Part shown: piece by piece, positions 49,737-59,313 of the stretch
How positions within the stretch are numbered: position 1 is the stretch's first letter
Layout: every line of letters starts with the position of its first letter
Source: Sporosarcina sp. HYO08
Lineage (GTDB): Bacteria > Bacillota > Bacilli > Bacillales_A > Planococcaceae
NCBI RefSeq assembly: GCF_001563475.1
Contig: NZ_LPUT01000012.1
Coordinates: 425,761 to 489,760, forward strand
Reading direction: 5' to 3'
DNA: 64,000 nt
Program-made: the position numbers and the translations under genes
The notes under the pieces: model-generated
Databases searched by the model: none
What the model saw: the letters and a program-made list of their open reading frames with translations, nothing else
What the model was told of the DNA's origin: nothing

Positions 49737-51170
49737 ATGAGAAGTTTTCGACTGGAACGGGATTTTATCGGTGAAAAACAAGTTCCAAACGAGGCATATT
49801 ATGGTATTCAAACACTACGAGCAGTTGAAAATTTTCCGATTACAGGCTATTCAATCGACAAGCAATTGATCACAGCCATCGCAATCGTAAAGAAATCAGC
49901 AGCACAAGCGAACTTAGCAATTGGCCAGCTTGATGAGAAAATTGCCAACGCGATTATTCAAGCCTCCGAGGAAATTATTGAAGGAAAACTGCATGATCAA
50001 TTTCTCGTCGATCCGATCCAAGGCGGAGCAGGGACATCTACGAATATGAATGCTAACGAAGTCATTGCCAATCGTGCACTTGAATTGATTGGCGAAGAAA
50101 AAGGAAGCTATGCGATCATTAGTCCCAATACGCATGTCAATATGGCGCAGTCGACAAACGACGCGTTTCCGACGGCAATCCATATCGCTGCACTCGCCAA
50201 AGCTCAAAAACTGCTCATTGTGATGGAAGAACTTCATGGAACGTTTGAGAAAAAAGCAAATGAATTTCAACCGTATTTAAAAATGGGACGCACCCATTTG
50301 CAGGACGCTGTACCGATTCGTTTAGGACAAGAGTTTGAAGCTTATGCGCGCGTGTTAAAAAGAGATATTGAAAGAGTGAGTACTTCCATTTATCATTTGG
50401 AAGAAGTGAATATGGGCGCAACGGCCGTTGGGTCAGGACTGAATGCCGAGCCAGAGTATATCCAAAAAGTCGCAGCGTTTTTAAAAGAAAACAGCGGCAT
50501 GAATATTCGATCGGCGGAGCATCTCGTCGACGCGACACAAAATACAGACGCCTATGTGCAGATTTCTGCAGCGTTAAGAGGTTGCATGGTCAATATGTCA
50601 AAAATCGCGAACGATTTACGTTTAATGGCATCAGGCCCTCGAACAGGTTTAGCAGAAATTACATTGCCGCCGCGTCAACCAGGTTCTTCGATTATGCCAG
50701 GGAAAGTGAATCCAGTTATGGCCGAGGTCATGAACCAAGTAGCTTTCCAAGTAATGGGGAATGACCAAACGATTTGTATGGCTTCTGAAGCGGGACAATT
50801 CGAGTTGAATGTAATGGAACCTGTGCTTGTGTTCAACTTACTACAGTCCATGGAAATTATGACAAATGTCTTTACTGCATTCCAAAACTATTGCTTAGAC
50901 GGCATTAGACCGAATGTTGAAAATATGGAAGCATACGTAAACAAAAGCGTCGGCATCATTACAGCGATCAACCCGCATGTTGGTTATGAAGTATCATCGA
51001 TGATTGCGGCAGAAGCTTTAGAAACTGGGCGCCCAATTCGTGAATTATGTCTTGAAAAAGGAATTTTGACAGAAGAAGAATTGGACATTATTTTACATCC
51101 GGAAGGGATGACAAACCCAGGTATTTCAGGAAAAGAACTATTAGAAAGAAAAGAGCCTGTGCACGTATAA
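49737..51170 (+). CDS. aspA: Aspartate ammonia-lyase
   Basis: Reversible deamination of aspartate to fumarate. It is 477 aa in the fumarase/aspartase superfamily, with the signature loop GSSIMPGKVNPV and the N-terminal ERDFIGEKQVPNEAYYGIQT (the EKQVP start favours aspartase over fumarase). The ATG at 49737 follows AGGGGTG; GTG 49728 overlaps that site. It supplies fumarate and ammonia from aspartate. Monocistronic. Confidence 0.93.
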   Translation: MRSFRLERDFIGEKQVPNEAYYGIQTLRAVENFPITGYSIDKQLITAIAIVKKSAAQANLAIGQLDEKIANAIIQASEEIIEGKLHDQFLVDPIQGGAGTSTNMNANEVIANRALELIGEEKGSYAIISPNTHVNMAQSTNDAFPTAIHIAALAKAQKLLIVMEELHGTFEKKANEFQPYLKMGRTHLQDAVPIRLGQEFEAYARVLKRDIERVSTSIYHLEEVNMGATAVGSGLNAEPEYIQKVAAFLKENSGMNIRSAEHLVDATQNTDAYVQISAALRGCMVNMSKIANDLRLMASGPRTGLAEITLPPRQPGSSIMPGKVNPVMAEVMNQVAFQVMGNDQTICMASEAGQFELNVMEPVLVFNLLQSMEIMTNVFTAFQNYCLDGIRPNVENMEAYVNKSVGIITAINPHVGYEVSSMIAAEALETGRPIRELCLEKGILTEEELDIILHPEGMTNPGISGKELLERKEPVHV

Positions 51171-51191
51171 ATGGGCTTTTCAGAAATAAAC

Positions 51192-51230
51192 AACCGGCGC
51201 AGGAGGGATTCATCCTGCGCCGGTTTTATT
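51192..51230. terminator. Bidirectional terminator between aspA and the hydratase gene
   Basis: AACCGGCGCAGGA pairs perfectly with TCCTGCGCCGGTT, followed by TTATTTTT. Confidence 0.92.
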
Positions 51231-51240
51231 TTTGAGCCGC

Positions 51241-52017
51241 TTATTTTCCTTTAAACTGTGGTTTGCGTTTTTCTGCGAAAGCTTGTAAAGCTTCAAGACG
51301 ATCTTCAGTTGGAATCGTTAATTCATAGGCTTTACGCTCAAGCGCGAGGCCTGTTTGCAAGTCCACGTTCATGCCATTTTTAATCGCATACTTTGCTTGT
51401 TGTAAGGCGATTGGACCATTTGCTAAAATAGCATCGGCAAATGCGAACGTAACGTTTTGCAACTCATCAGCTGGGGCAACTTTTGTTAATAAGCCAATAT
51501 CTAGCGCTTCACTCGCTGTAAGTCGTTTGGCGGTCAAGATAAGTTCTAGCGCTTTCGCTTCTCCAATAAGCCGCGGCAATCGCTGCGTTCCTCCAGCACC
51601 TGGAATAATCGCGAGCCCCGTTTCTGTTAAACCCATCAATGCCGAATCTGCGGCAATCCGAAAATCGCAAGCGAGTGCAAGCTCCATCCCCCCGCCAAAA
51701 GCAAATCCATTCATCATCGCAATTGTCGGCTGCGGTAATTGATCAATCGCAGTAAACACTTCTCCAATCTTCAGTACATTCCGTTTCACTTGTAAATCCG
51801 TTAAAGTTCTTCGTTCTTTCAAATCAGCCCCGACGCTAAACGATCGATCGCCTGCTCCCGTAAAAAGCACGGCGCGAATGTCCGGATTGATCCGAATCGA
51901 TTCTGTAATTTGTTCAAGCTCAATCAGCATGTCATAGTTAAATGCGTTCATGGCTTTAGGCCGATTCAGTGTAACGATCGCAAGATTCCCACTTTGTTCA
52001 TAATGAATCATTTCCAC
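51241..52017 (-). CDS. Enoyl-CoA hydratase/isomerase
   Basis: A 258-aa crotonase-fold enzyme. Oxyanion-hole segments are GDRSFSVGADLKE and NGFAFGGGMELALACDFRIA; the catalytic Glu region is ETGLAIIPGAGGTQRLPRLIG. The full motif set fits a 2-enoyl-CoA hydratase of fatty-acid or branched-chain breakdown. No other beta-oxidation genes are near, so the pathway is open. The start is GTG 52017 (GGGGGGATAGAA upstream) or ATG 52011. Confidence 0.88.
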   Translation of the reverse strand: MEMIHYEQSGNLAIVTLNRPKAMNAFNYDMLIELEQITESIRINPDIRAVLFTGAGDRSFSVGADLKERRTLTDLQVKRNVLKIGEVFTAIDQLPQPTIAMMNGFAFGGGMELALACDFRIAADSALMGLTETGLAIIPGAGGTQRLPRLIGEAKALELILTAKRLTASEALDIGLLTKVAPADELQNVTFAFADAILANGPIALQQAKYAIKNGMNVDLQTGLALERKAYELTIPTEDRLEALQAFAEKRKPQFKGK

Positions 52018-52155
52018 TTCTATCCCCCCATTAGATGAGTTTTTTCCCTATAACTTGATCATACCAGACAAGTAATCTAGCAGGAATTTATATTTAGAAA
52101 ATTCCAGTAGTAACCTTGTTGTATTTTGTTATAATATGAGAAATAGGATGGTGAA

Positions 52156-53400
52156 ATGATGGAATTAATGGAAACAAATGTATATGTCGGGCGCCAGCCT
52201 ATTTTGGATCAAAGAGGGAATATTTATGCGTATGAATTACTATACAGAAACAGTGAGCAAAACCGCTTTCCAGGTATTGATCCAGAAAAAGCGACAATCG
52301 GTCTACTTGTGAATACTTTTCTATCCATCGGTGTTGACAAAGTTTCTGGCCGAAATCTTTCCTTTATCAATTTTTCGGAACAATTGCTTACGCAAGATCT
52401 AATTATGGATCTTGATCCGAAACGAGTAGTCATTGAAATAGTAGAAGATGTAGCGATTACGTCGTCATTATTGTCCAGACTGAGGACGTTTAAAAAAGTG
52501 GGATTTAAAATAGCGTTAGACGATTTTGTGATGGAAAACAAATATGCGCGCTATGAAGAATTGTTCAAGCTTGTCGATTTTATAAAAGTAGACTTTATGA
52601 ACACACCTATTGCCGAACGCCGTAGAATTGAACGACTTGCGAAAAAGTACCCGCTTCTTACATTGTTAGCCGAAAAAATTGAAACAAAGGAACAGTTTTT
52701 CATCGCGCAACAATTGGGGTATAAGCTTTTTCAAGGTTATTATTTTGCCAAGCCCGAGATTATCAAAGACGCTGAAATCCCTTCCAACGTTACACTTCAA
52801 TTACATATTATTGATAAGTTAAATAAGGAATCTCCGAACATTGACGAGATTGCCATGTTGATCAAAAAAGATGTCTCACTTGCTTATAAATTACTGCGTT
52901 ATATAAATTCGCTAGCGTTTGGGGTTCCGAAAAAAATTCATTCGATTAAACATGCAATTATTTTAATTGGTTTACGCGAAACGAAGAAATGGATTCTAGT
53001 ATTCGCCTTACATCGACTGGGGAAAGGCATGGAGAATGGGCGTATGCAAGCGCTGATTGACTATTCGCTAACGCGTGCCAAAATGTGCGAACTCCTTGCA
53101 AAGCATGCAAGGAAGAAAAATGCAGATGAATACTTTCTTGCGGGCATGTTTTCGCTTATTAACGTCATTATGAAAAGGGAATGGGACGAAATTTTACCGC
53201 TTATTTCTCTTTCCGATGAAGTGGTTCAAACGTTAACGGGTGAACTGACTGAAATTACACCGTATGTTCAATTAGCCATAGCGCTTGAGCGATTCGATTG
53301 GAACCTAATCCATGAATTATCAATGGCGCTTGGTATAAATGAAGGCCTGTTACAGCAATTTTCAATAGAAGCAAATCTTTGGGCACAACAATTGGACTAA
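52156..53400 (+). CDS. EAL-HDOD signalling protein (YuxH-like)
   Basis: A 414-aa protein with an N-terminal EAL domain (about 8-205: YAYELLYRN at the EAL motif, IEIVEDV, IALDDF, IKVDFM, LLAEKIET) and a C-terminal HDOD domain (about 205-400). The EAL site is partly changed (ELL for EAL, and an altered DDF loop), so c-di-GMP binding or weak hydrolysis is more likely than strong phosphodiesterase activity. It lies 48 nt upstream of comFA on the same strand without a visible terminator, and may be co-transcribed with competence and flagellar genes. Confidence 0.85.
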   Translation: MMELMETNVYVGRQPILDQRGNIYAYELLYRNSEQNRFPGIDPEKATIGLLVNTFLSIGVDKVSGRNLSFINFSEQLLTQDLIMDLDPKRVVIEIVEDVAITSSLLSRLRTFKKVGFKIALDDFVMENKYARYEELFKLVDFIKVDFMNTPIAERRRIERLAKKYPLLTLLAEKIETKEQFFIAQQLGYKLFQGYYFAKPEIIKDAEIPSNVTLQLHIIDKLNKESPNIDEIAMLIKKDVSLAYKLLRYINSLAFGVPKKIHSIKHAIILIGLRETKKWILVFALHRLGKGMENGRMQALIDYSLTRAKMCELLAKHARKKNADEYFLAGMFSLINVIMKREWDEILPLISLSDEVVQTLTGELTEITPYVQLAIALERFDWNLIHELSMALGINEGLLQQFSIEANLWAQQLD

Positions 53401-53448
53401 GTTCTTGTTGTGCTTTCTGATCCCAAGAAAGGAAAGGTTGGTGCAACA

Positions 53449-54828
53449 ATGGAACCATTTGATCCTTCTATTCAAGATTTTTTAGCGGGACGTCTTTGGC
53501 TGCGGGCGCACACGCCGTTTTCACCAAAGATGATTGATGCGCATATCGAGGCTGGGCATATTAAAATAGTACCTGGCGTTGTCGCATCGAAAGGCAAAGT
53601 CTCCCGAAAACGGTATTTTTGCAACCGTTGTGAAAATGATCAACCCTACCGCTTTACTACATTCGAATGTGTGAAATGTGAAGGTGCGTGTACGTATTGT
53701 CGCAACTGTCTAAAAATGGGGCGTGTTTCATCTTGTAGCGAGCTCATCACTTGGACAGGACCAGCACCGAATTATCCGACCGCTCACACAATGGCATGGG
53801 AGGGGATGCTGACACCGCTGCAACAACGGGCATCTGATGAGCTTACGAAAAGTACAGAGGCTGGAAGACCCCATCTAGTCCATGCTGTTTGCGGTGCGGG
53901 AAAAACGGAGATTTTATTTGAACCGATTCATCGGCTTTTGCTTTTGGGAAAACGCGTTTGCATCGCGGCCCCGCGGGTAGATGTTATTTTAGAATTAGAA
54001 CCTCGTCTGCGTGCGGCATTTCCAGATACAATGATCGAAGCTTTATATGGCGGCGCCGAAACAGCCTATAAACCTTCACAGCTTGTGCTCGCAACGACCC
54101 ATCAGCTCTATCGTTTCAGGCAGGCGTTTGACACCATTTTTGTCGATGAGGCGGATGCTTTTCCTTATACGGCCGATGAAACGTTAAGGAAAGCGGTGCA
54201 AAAAGCGGCGAAGAAAAATGCACCGATTCATGCTGTTACGGCTACACCGTCTGACGCATTAATCGCTTTGACCAAGCGCAATGGAGCGATCTCCACGATA
54301 AACCGTCGTTACCATGGCTATCCCCTGCCTGTTCCGCGGTATGCGTCACTTTGGCGCTATGAAAAACAGCTTCAAAAAGGTAAACTCCCCCAAAAATTGG
54401 AAGCTTGGACGAAAGAACGTCTTCAACAAAAACAACCCTTTCTTATTTTCTTCCATCACATTGCGTTAATGAATACGGCATTACCATACTTTCAACAACT
54501 AGATAATCGAATACAAGCAGTCCATGCGGCGCATCCCGATCGAAAACAATTTGTCCAAGCGTTACGGAAGGAAGAAGTGCCAGGACTCCTCACAACAACA
54601 ATTTTAGAACGGGGCATTACGATTCCGAATGTTCAAGTGGCAGTCATTGGCGCGGAGCAGCGTATTTTTAACAAAGGCGCACTTATTCAAATTGGCGGCC
54701 GCGTCGGTCGTTCCAGTCAATTTCCAACAGGGGATTTTGTGTTGTTTCACCACGGCATCACGTATGCGATGGACGAGGCGAAAAGGGAAATCCATCGGTT
54801 AAATAAAGGGGGTGTGCGTGATGAATGA
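53449..54828 (+). CDS. comFA: Competence ATP-dependent DNA translocase ComFA
   Basis: A superfamily 2 helicase-like motor of 459 aa that helps pull single-stranded DNA into the cell during transformation. An N-terminal zinc module has repeated CxxC pairs (CNRCEN, CVKCEGAC, CRNC). Then come Walker A VCGAGKTE, motif II DEAD (FVDEADAF), TATPS and the C-terminal QIGGRVGRS. ATG 53449 has AAAGGTTGG upstream. The comFC start overlaps its 3' end. comFB, between them in B. subtilis, is absent. Confidence 0.92.
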   Translation: MEPFDPSIQDFLAGRLWLRAHTPFSPKMIDAHIEAGHIKIVPGVVASKGKVSRKRYFCNRCENDQPYRFTTFECVKCEGACTYCRNCLKMGRVSSCSELITWTGPAPNYPTAHTMAWEGMLTPLQQRASDELTKSTEAGRPHLVHAVCGAGKTEILFEPIHRLLLLGKRVCIAAPRVDVILELEPRLRAAFPDTMIEALYGGAETAYKPSQLVLATTHQLYRFRQAFDTIFVDEADAFPYTADETLRKAVQKAAKKNAPIHAVTATPSDALIALTKRNGAISTINRRYHGYPLPVPRYASLWRYEKQLQKGKLPQKLEAWTKERLQQKQPFLIFFHHIALMNTALPYFQQLDNRIQAVHAAHPDRKQFVQALRKEEVPGLLTTTILERGITIPNVQVAVIGAEQRIFNKGALIQIGGRVGRSSQFPTGDFVLFHHGITYAMDEAKREIHRLNKGGVRDE

Positions 54829-55423
54829 ATGCCTGCTTTGTGCACAGCCGATGCGATCGAGTCCGTCATGGCGTGCTTTACTTGGGATAGACGAAAATTC
54901 GAAAATTTGCTTGGACTGTTCAAAAATGTTCGAACGTGCCGATATAGTAGAGGAAGGCGCAAGTCTTAATCGTATAACGTCGGTCTTCACGTACAATGAA
55001 GCGATGCGAGAATTTTTACATCAGTATAAGTTTTTACAAGACGTCGCATTGGCAGACGTTTTTTCAAAAGAACTGCGGTCGTATTTGCGGAAGGAAGGGA
55101 CGATTGTGCCCATTCCGATGCACCTGGAGAAAAAGCGTGAGCGAACATTTGCACATGTGGATGAATTATTAAAAAGTGCAGGCATTTCGTATAGTCATTT
55201 ATTGGAGAAGACTGGCACTGAAGTGATGGGTGAAAAAACAAAAGAACAACGGCTATCGATGGCGCCGTTGTTTCGATTAAAAGAAAATATTGAGAAGATA
55301 GATGGAATTTATATTTTAGTAGACGATATTTATACAACAGGCACGACGTTAAGACATGCGGCGGCTCTTTTAAAAGAAGCAGGCGCAACACGTGTGGAAG
55401 CGGTCACATTGATCCGTGCATAA
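54821..55423 (+). CDS. comFC: Competence protein ComFC (phosphoribosyltransferase-like)
   Basis: A 200-aa protein with an N-terminal zinc ribbon (CLLC ... CLDC) and a PRTase fold whose PRPP-type motif is ILVDDIYTTGTTLRHAA. In Bacillus it works with ComFA in DNA uptake. AAAGGGGGTG precedes ATG 54821, which overlaps comFA by 8 nt. Fifteen nt separate it from yvyF. Confidence 0.9.
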   Translation: MNECLLCAQPMRSSPSWRALLGIDENSKICLDCSKMFERADIVEEGASLNRITSVFTYNEAMREFLHQYKFLQDVALADVFSKELRSYLRKEGTIVPIPMHLEKKRERTFAHVDELLKSAGISYSHLLEKTGTEVMGEKTKEQRLSMAPLFRLKENIEKIDGIYILVDDIYTTGTTLRHAAALLKEAGATRVEAVTLIRA

Positions 55424-55438
55424 AGGAGGAATCTTGAA

Positions 55439-55855
55439 TTGGTAGATTTGCGAAACTGTCCGAGTTGCGGAGCGTTTTTTAAGTATGATGGCATCCGTGA
55501 TGTTTGCTTGAAATGTGCAAGGGATGAAGAGAAAATATATGAAGAAGTGTATCGTTTTTTAAGACGCCGAGAAAATCGTGCGGCAACGATTGAAAGAATT
55601 GTGGAAGCAACGGGTGTCTCAGAGTCGTTGTTGTACAAATGGGTGAGAAAAGGGCGTCTCCAACCGACGCAATTTCCGAACTTAGGCTATCCGTGTGACC
55701 AATGTGGGAAACTGACGGCAACAGGAAAGTTATGCGACGCCTGTACGGAAACATTGAAAAATGAGTTGAGAACGTTTGAGGCGGCAGTTGAAATTAGGGA
55801 GGCAGTCACTAAAAAAACAGGAACCACGTATTATTCTAACAAAAGAAAGGGCTAA
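55439..55855 (+). CDS. yvyF: Flagellar operon protein YvyF
   Basis: A 138-aa protein of the TIGR03826-type flagellar-operon family. It has an N-terminal CPSC...CLKC zinc knuckle, a central helix-turn-helix-like segment (ATIERIVEATGVSESLLYKWVRKGRL) and a second CDQC...CDAC knuckle. It has a TTG start after AAAGGAGGA. A regulatory or protein-binding role is suggested by the HTH, but none is established here. Sits between comFC and flgM, the B. subtilis order. Confidence 0.88.
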   Translation: MVDLRNCPSCGAFFKYDGIRDVCLKCARDEEKIYEEVYRFLRRRENRAATIERIVEATGVSESLLYKWVRKGRLQPTQFPNLGYPCDQCGKLTATGKLCDACTETLKNELRTFEAAVEIREAVTKKTGTTYYSNKRKG

Positions 55856-55947
55856 AGAACCGGGCTATCTGACTTATTTTGCAAAAGAGACTTGAATGAA
55901 ACGCCAATCAACCGACATAGTAAATACATAGAAGGGAGCGAGTGTAG

Positions 55948-56217
55948 ATGAAAATTCAAAGAGTCAATATACCTGCAGTCAATCCGTATCAAACACAACA
56001 AGTAAAACAACAGCAAGCAAACAGCCAAGCAAAAGCCCAAACGGATCAGCTGGAAATTTCCAAGGAAGCAAAACAACTGTCTGAACAGCAATCCACGACG
56101 GAAGCGCGGAAAGAACGCGTACAGTCAATCAAAGCGCAAATTGAAGCAGGGACATATAAAGTAGATACGAAACAACTCGCTTCTAATTTAGTGAAGAAAT
56201 TGAATGGACACCGATGA
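55948..56217 (+). CDS. flgM: Anti-sigma-28 factor FlgM
   Basis: An 89-aa protein that holds sigma-D inactive until the hook-basal body is done. The N-terminal half is Gln-rich and likely disordered (VNPYQTQQVKQQQANSQAK). The C-terminal half carries the sigma-binding helices (RVQSIKAQIEAGTYKVDTKQLASNLV). GAAGGGAG precedes the ATG. Its stop overlaps the next ATG (ATGA). Confidence 0.92.
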   Translation: MKIQRVNIPAVNPYQTQQVKQQQANSQAKAQTDQLEISKEAKQLSEQQSTTEARKERVQSIKAQIEAGTYKVDTKQLASNLVKKLNGHR

Positions 56218-56732
56218 AAGTAGGGACAAACATGTCAACAACAGCCATCTTGCAGACGCTTGTCCAGCTAGAACAACTGCATAGTAGTCTTTTACAGCTC
56301 GCTGTAGATAAAATGGAAATACTAAAACAGGGAGACATGGAAAAACTCGATGGGCTGTTAAAGGATGAACAGGCTCATGTCGCAGCGATCGTACAAATGG
56401 AAAACAAAAGACAGCAAAGCGTTGTCGGTTATCTAGCGAGTAAAGGGCAAAGTTCACTGGAAAACGCCACGATTACAGAGGTTATCAAATGGGCAGATTC
56501 CATAGATGAGCAACAAGCGCTTCAAGCGGCAAGAGACAGCCTTTTAGAAACGATTCATCAATTGAAACAGCAAAACGACTTAAACCAAAAGCTGACGATG
56601 CAATCGCTTCAGCTTGTAAATATTTCACTGGACGCCATTCGACCGCGTCCGGAACAAGCGACTTATACGCGACCTGATCAGGATCGTAAAAAACCGTCGG
56701 AAGGCTTTAGCACTTTCGATTCACAAGCATAA
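56214..56732 (+). CDS. flgN: Flagellar export chaperone FlgN
   Basis: A 172-aa mostly helical protein that binds FlgK and FlgL before export. Long amphipathic helices (LVQLEQLHSSLLQLAVDKMEI, DSLLETIHQLKQQNDLNQKL) are typical; the tail is polar. Translation may start at 56214, coupled to flgM, or at ATG 56232 after GTAGGGA. Its position just before flgK supports the call. Confidence 0.85.
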   Translation: MKVGTNMSTTAILQTLVQLEQLHSSLLQLAVDKMEILKQGDMEKLDGLLKDEQAHVAAIVQMENKRQQSVVGYLASKGQSSLENATITEVIKWADSIDEQQALQAARDSLLETIHQLKQQNDLNQKLTMQSLQLVNISLDAIRPRPEQATYTRPDQDRKKPSEGFSTFDSQA

Positions 56733-56747
56733 GGAGTTGTCGGCAAC

Positions 56748-58277
56748 ATGAGATCGACATTTATGGGACTTGAAACGAATAAACGCGGACTGTTTACGCA
56801 GCAATCCGCTTTATATACAACGGGTCATAATATTAGTAACGCCAATTCACCCGGCTATTCCCGCCAGCGTGTTAATATGCAGGCGTCACAAGGATTTCCA
56901 GGTACAGGACTGAACACGGGAACGATGCCTGGGTTTTTAGGGACAGGTGTCGAAGCGGGTTCGATTCAGCGAATTCGCGATACATTCGTGGATCATCAGT
57001 TTAGGCAAGAAGCGAATAAGCTCGGGTATTGGGAATCTCGGTCACAGGCGATTTCACAGATGGAAGACGTGTTGAATGAGCCATCCGAATATGGACTCTC
57101 GAAATCACTAAGTGAATTTTGGCAGTCCTTGCAAGATTTGGCGGTCAATCCCGAGAACGGCGGCGCACGTGCAGTTGTTGTACAGCGCGGGATTGCGGTG
57201 GTGGATTCGTTTAATTACATCCATACATCATTAACCGAGGTTCAAACAAACTTAGGGAAAGAAATTGGTGTGGTGACTAGCGAAGTAAACGCTATTTTAG
57301 AGCAAATTGCAGGCTTGAACGACCAAATCGCACAAGTTGAACCGAATGGCTATTTGCCGAATGATTTATATGATGCACGCGATTCATTACTCGATCAATT
57401 GGCAACGTTTTTCCCGATCGAAACAGAAAAAGTTGATTCCGGCGGCCGTGCGCTTAACATTGCGGAAGGGTCATTGACTGTCCGCATTAAAACTTCAACA
57501 GGTGCGATTGACGTCGTAAATGGGAATGATTTTGCAAAAATGTCCGTGAACGGGGCAGACAACCAAGGAAATCCGACTGGACCGATCACAGCTTTTACAT
57601 TTACTGCATCCGGTAAGGCGGCAGGTGGTCCAATCGGGGTCGAATCTATGCACAATATCGGTAAAATGAAGTCGCTCGTAGACTCATATGGGTATGAGGA
57701 AAGTGGCGTTACAAAAGGTTTATACCCTGAAATGCTTGCACAAATTGATGACATGGCTAAAGCATTTGCAGAAGAATTTAATGAAATTCATGCAAAGGGT
57801 TATCCGTTAGAAGGCAATGGTGCACCGAATTGGTTTTTTATTCGTGAAGATACGACAAAACCATTTTCTACAAGCAATTTGAAAGTAAATGATGCCATCA
57901 TAAAAGATCCAAGTTTAATTAGAGCATCTTCCGGTATTGAAGAAGAAGGAAACGGAAATCAAGCGAAGGAACTTGCAAATATGCAATTTAATGGACTAGA
58001 GGGTCTCGGTGGCTCTACTGTCCAAACTTATTTCCAAGGCATAATCGGTCAGCTCGGTGTAGATGGCCAGCAAGCTGAGCGGATGACTTTCAACACGGCA
58101 ACATTATTAGGCGCCGTCGAACATCGCCGCGCATCGATCAGCTCTGTATCGCTCGACGAGGAAATGACGGACATGATCAAATACCAACAAGCATACAACG
58201 CTTCGGCAAGAATGATTACCGTCGTTGATGAAACACTCGATAAAATCATTAACGGTATGGGGCTTGCAGGAAGATAA
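56748..58277 (+). CDS. flgK: Flagellar hook-associated protein 1 FlgK
   Basis: The first hook-filament junction protein, 509 aa. The N-terminal D0 helix has FMGLETNKRGLFTQQSALYTTGHNISNANSPGYSRQR (two adjoining motifs of the rod/hook family). The C-terminus is EEMTDMIKYQQAYNASARMI ... LDKIINGM. AAGGAGTTG precedes the ATG. Next gene flgL is 19 nt on. Confidence 0.94.
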   Translation: MRSTFMGLETNKRGLFTQQSALYTTGHNISNANSPGYSRQRVNMQASQGFPGTGLNTGTMPGFLGTGVEAGSIQRIRDTFVDHQFRQEANKLGYWESRSQAISQMEDVLNEPSEYGLSKSLSEFWQSLQDLAVNPENGGARAVVVQRGIAVVDSFNYIHTSLTEVQTNLGKEIGVVTSEVNAILEQIAGLNDQIAQVEPNGYLPNDLYDARDSLLDQLATFFPIETEKVDSGGRALNIAEGSLTVRIKTSTGAIDVVNGNDFAKMSVNGADNQGNPTGPITAFTFTASGKAAGGPIGVESMHNIGKMKSLVDSYGYEESGVTKGLYPEMLAQIDDMAKAFAEEFNEIHAKGYPLEGNGAPNWFFIREDTTKPFSTSNLKVNDAIIKDPSLIRASSGIEEEGNGNQAKELANMQFNGLEGLGGSTVQTYFQGIIGQLGVDGQQAERMTFNTATLLGAVEHRRASISSVSLDEEMTDMIKYQQAYNASARMITVVDETLDKIINGMGLAGR

Positions 58278-58296
58278 GGAAGGAGGCGTTCGATAG

Positions 58297-59178
58297 ATGC
58301 GCATAACACAATCCATGTTGTCTAATAACATGCTTCGGAATCTTTCCACAAGCTACAATAAAATGGGCAAGCTTCAAGACCAAATTACAACTGGGAAAAA
58401 AGTGAACCGTCCATCCGATGATCCCGTCGTTGCGATGAAAGGGATGGGCTACTGCATGCAAGTCGATAAAGTTGCGCAATACCAGCGTAATCTCGGCGAA
58501 GCGCACAACTGGCTCGATAGCTCGGAAGATGCGCTTGATAAGGTCGGACAGGCATTGCATCGTACAAAAGAATTAATGACCAAAGCAGCGGGCGGATCCG
58601 TATCGGATAGCGATAAGGAAATGATTTTGAAAGAAATGGAACATCTTCAACAGCATATGCAAAGTCTCGGAAACACGAAGGTAGGAGACCAATATATTTT
58701 CAGTGGGACGAAAACAGGTTCACCGCTCTTTAATGATGGTGTGATCGAAACAGATGCTGCATTCGGGAAAGCAATTGAAATCGAAGTGTTCGATAGTGTT
58801 TCATTACAAGTGAATACGGATCTGACTAGCGTTTTTAGAGATTTAAACGAAATGTTCGACTCGTTTAAAGTAAGCATAGAGAATCCAGAATCAGAAAATG
58901 CCAAACCGTTAGACGACTTTGTCGGACTCATTGATGGCAATATGGATGCAGTTCTCACAAAACGTGCAGACATCGGTGCGCGTCAAAATCGCGTCGAAAT
59001 GATGGAAAACCGTCTCGGTTCACAGGAAATCATCGCGATCAAACAAATGTCCAACAACGAAGACATTGACTATGAAAAATCCATTACTGAAATGATCACT
59101 CAAGAATCCATCCACCGTGCGGCATTGTCGGTAGGTTCAAGAATTATTCAACCATCGTTAGTAGACTTTTTACGTTAA
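58297..59178 (+). CDS. flgL: Flagellar hook-associated protein 3 FlgL
   Basis: The second junction protein, 293 aa, flagellin-like at both ends: MRITQSMLSNNMLRNLSTSY and QITTGKKVNRPSDDPVVAMK at the N-terminus; NEDIDYEKSITEMITQE and the terminal SRIIQPSLVDFLR. GGAAGGAGG precedes the ATG. A palindromic hairpin repeat separates it from yviE. Confidence 0.94.
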   Translation: MRITQSMLSNNMLRNLSTSYNKMGKLQDQITTGKKVNRPSDDPVVAMKGMGYCMQVDKVAQYQRNLGEAHNWLDSSEDALDKVGQALHRTKELMTKAAGGSVSDSDKEMILKEMEHLQQHMQSLGNTKVGDQYIFSGTKTGSPLFNDGVIETDAAFGKAIEIEVFDSVSLQVNTDLTSVFRDLNEMFDSFKVSIENPESENAKPLDDFVGLIDGNMDAVLTKRADIGARQNRVEMMENRLGSQEIIAIKQMSNNEDIDYEKSITEMITQESIHRAALSVGSRIIQPSLVDFLR

Positions 59179-59213
59179 CGTAAACTCCGGTGTTAAGAAC
59201 GGATGCCAGTGGT

Positions 59214-59277
59214 ATCGGGTGCCAGACAGGGACACCATTCGCGTCCTTCCGCGAATTGTGGCCTTGCCTGGCACCCC
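59214..59277. repeat. 64-bp hairpin repeat, copy A (flgL-yviE gap)
   Basis: Arms GGGTGCCAG / CTGGCACCC enclose an inner stem (ATTCGCG / CGCGAAT) with loop TCCTTC. It differs from copy B at one base (CACC for CACA), which breaks one inner pair. There is no U-tract, so it is not a classic terminator. Confidence 0.85.
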
Positions 59278-59313
59278 CACGTTCCTAGTATATTCCCGAA
59301 TCGAGGTGACCCG

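Noticed and set aside
59203..59313. N-terminal extension of yviE
   Set aside because: The extension is only translation of the 64-bp hairpin repeat. The ATG at 59314 has a good ribosome-binding site.
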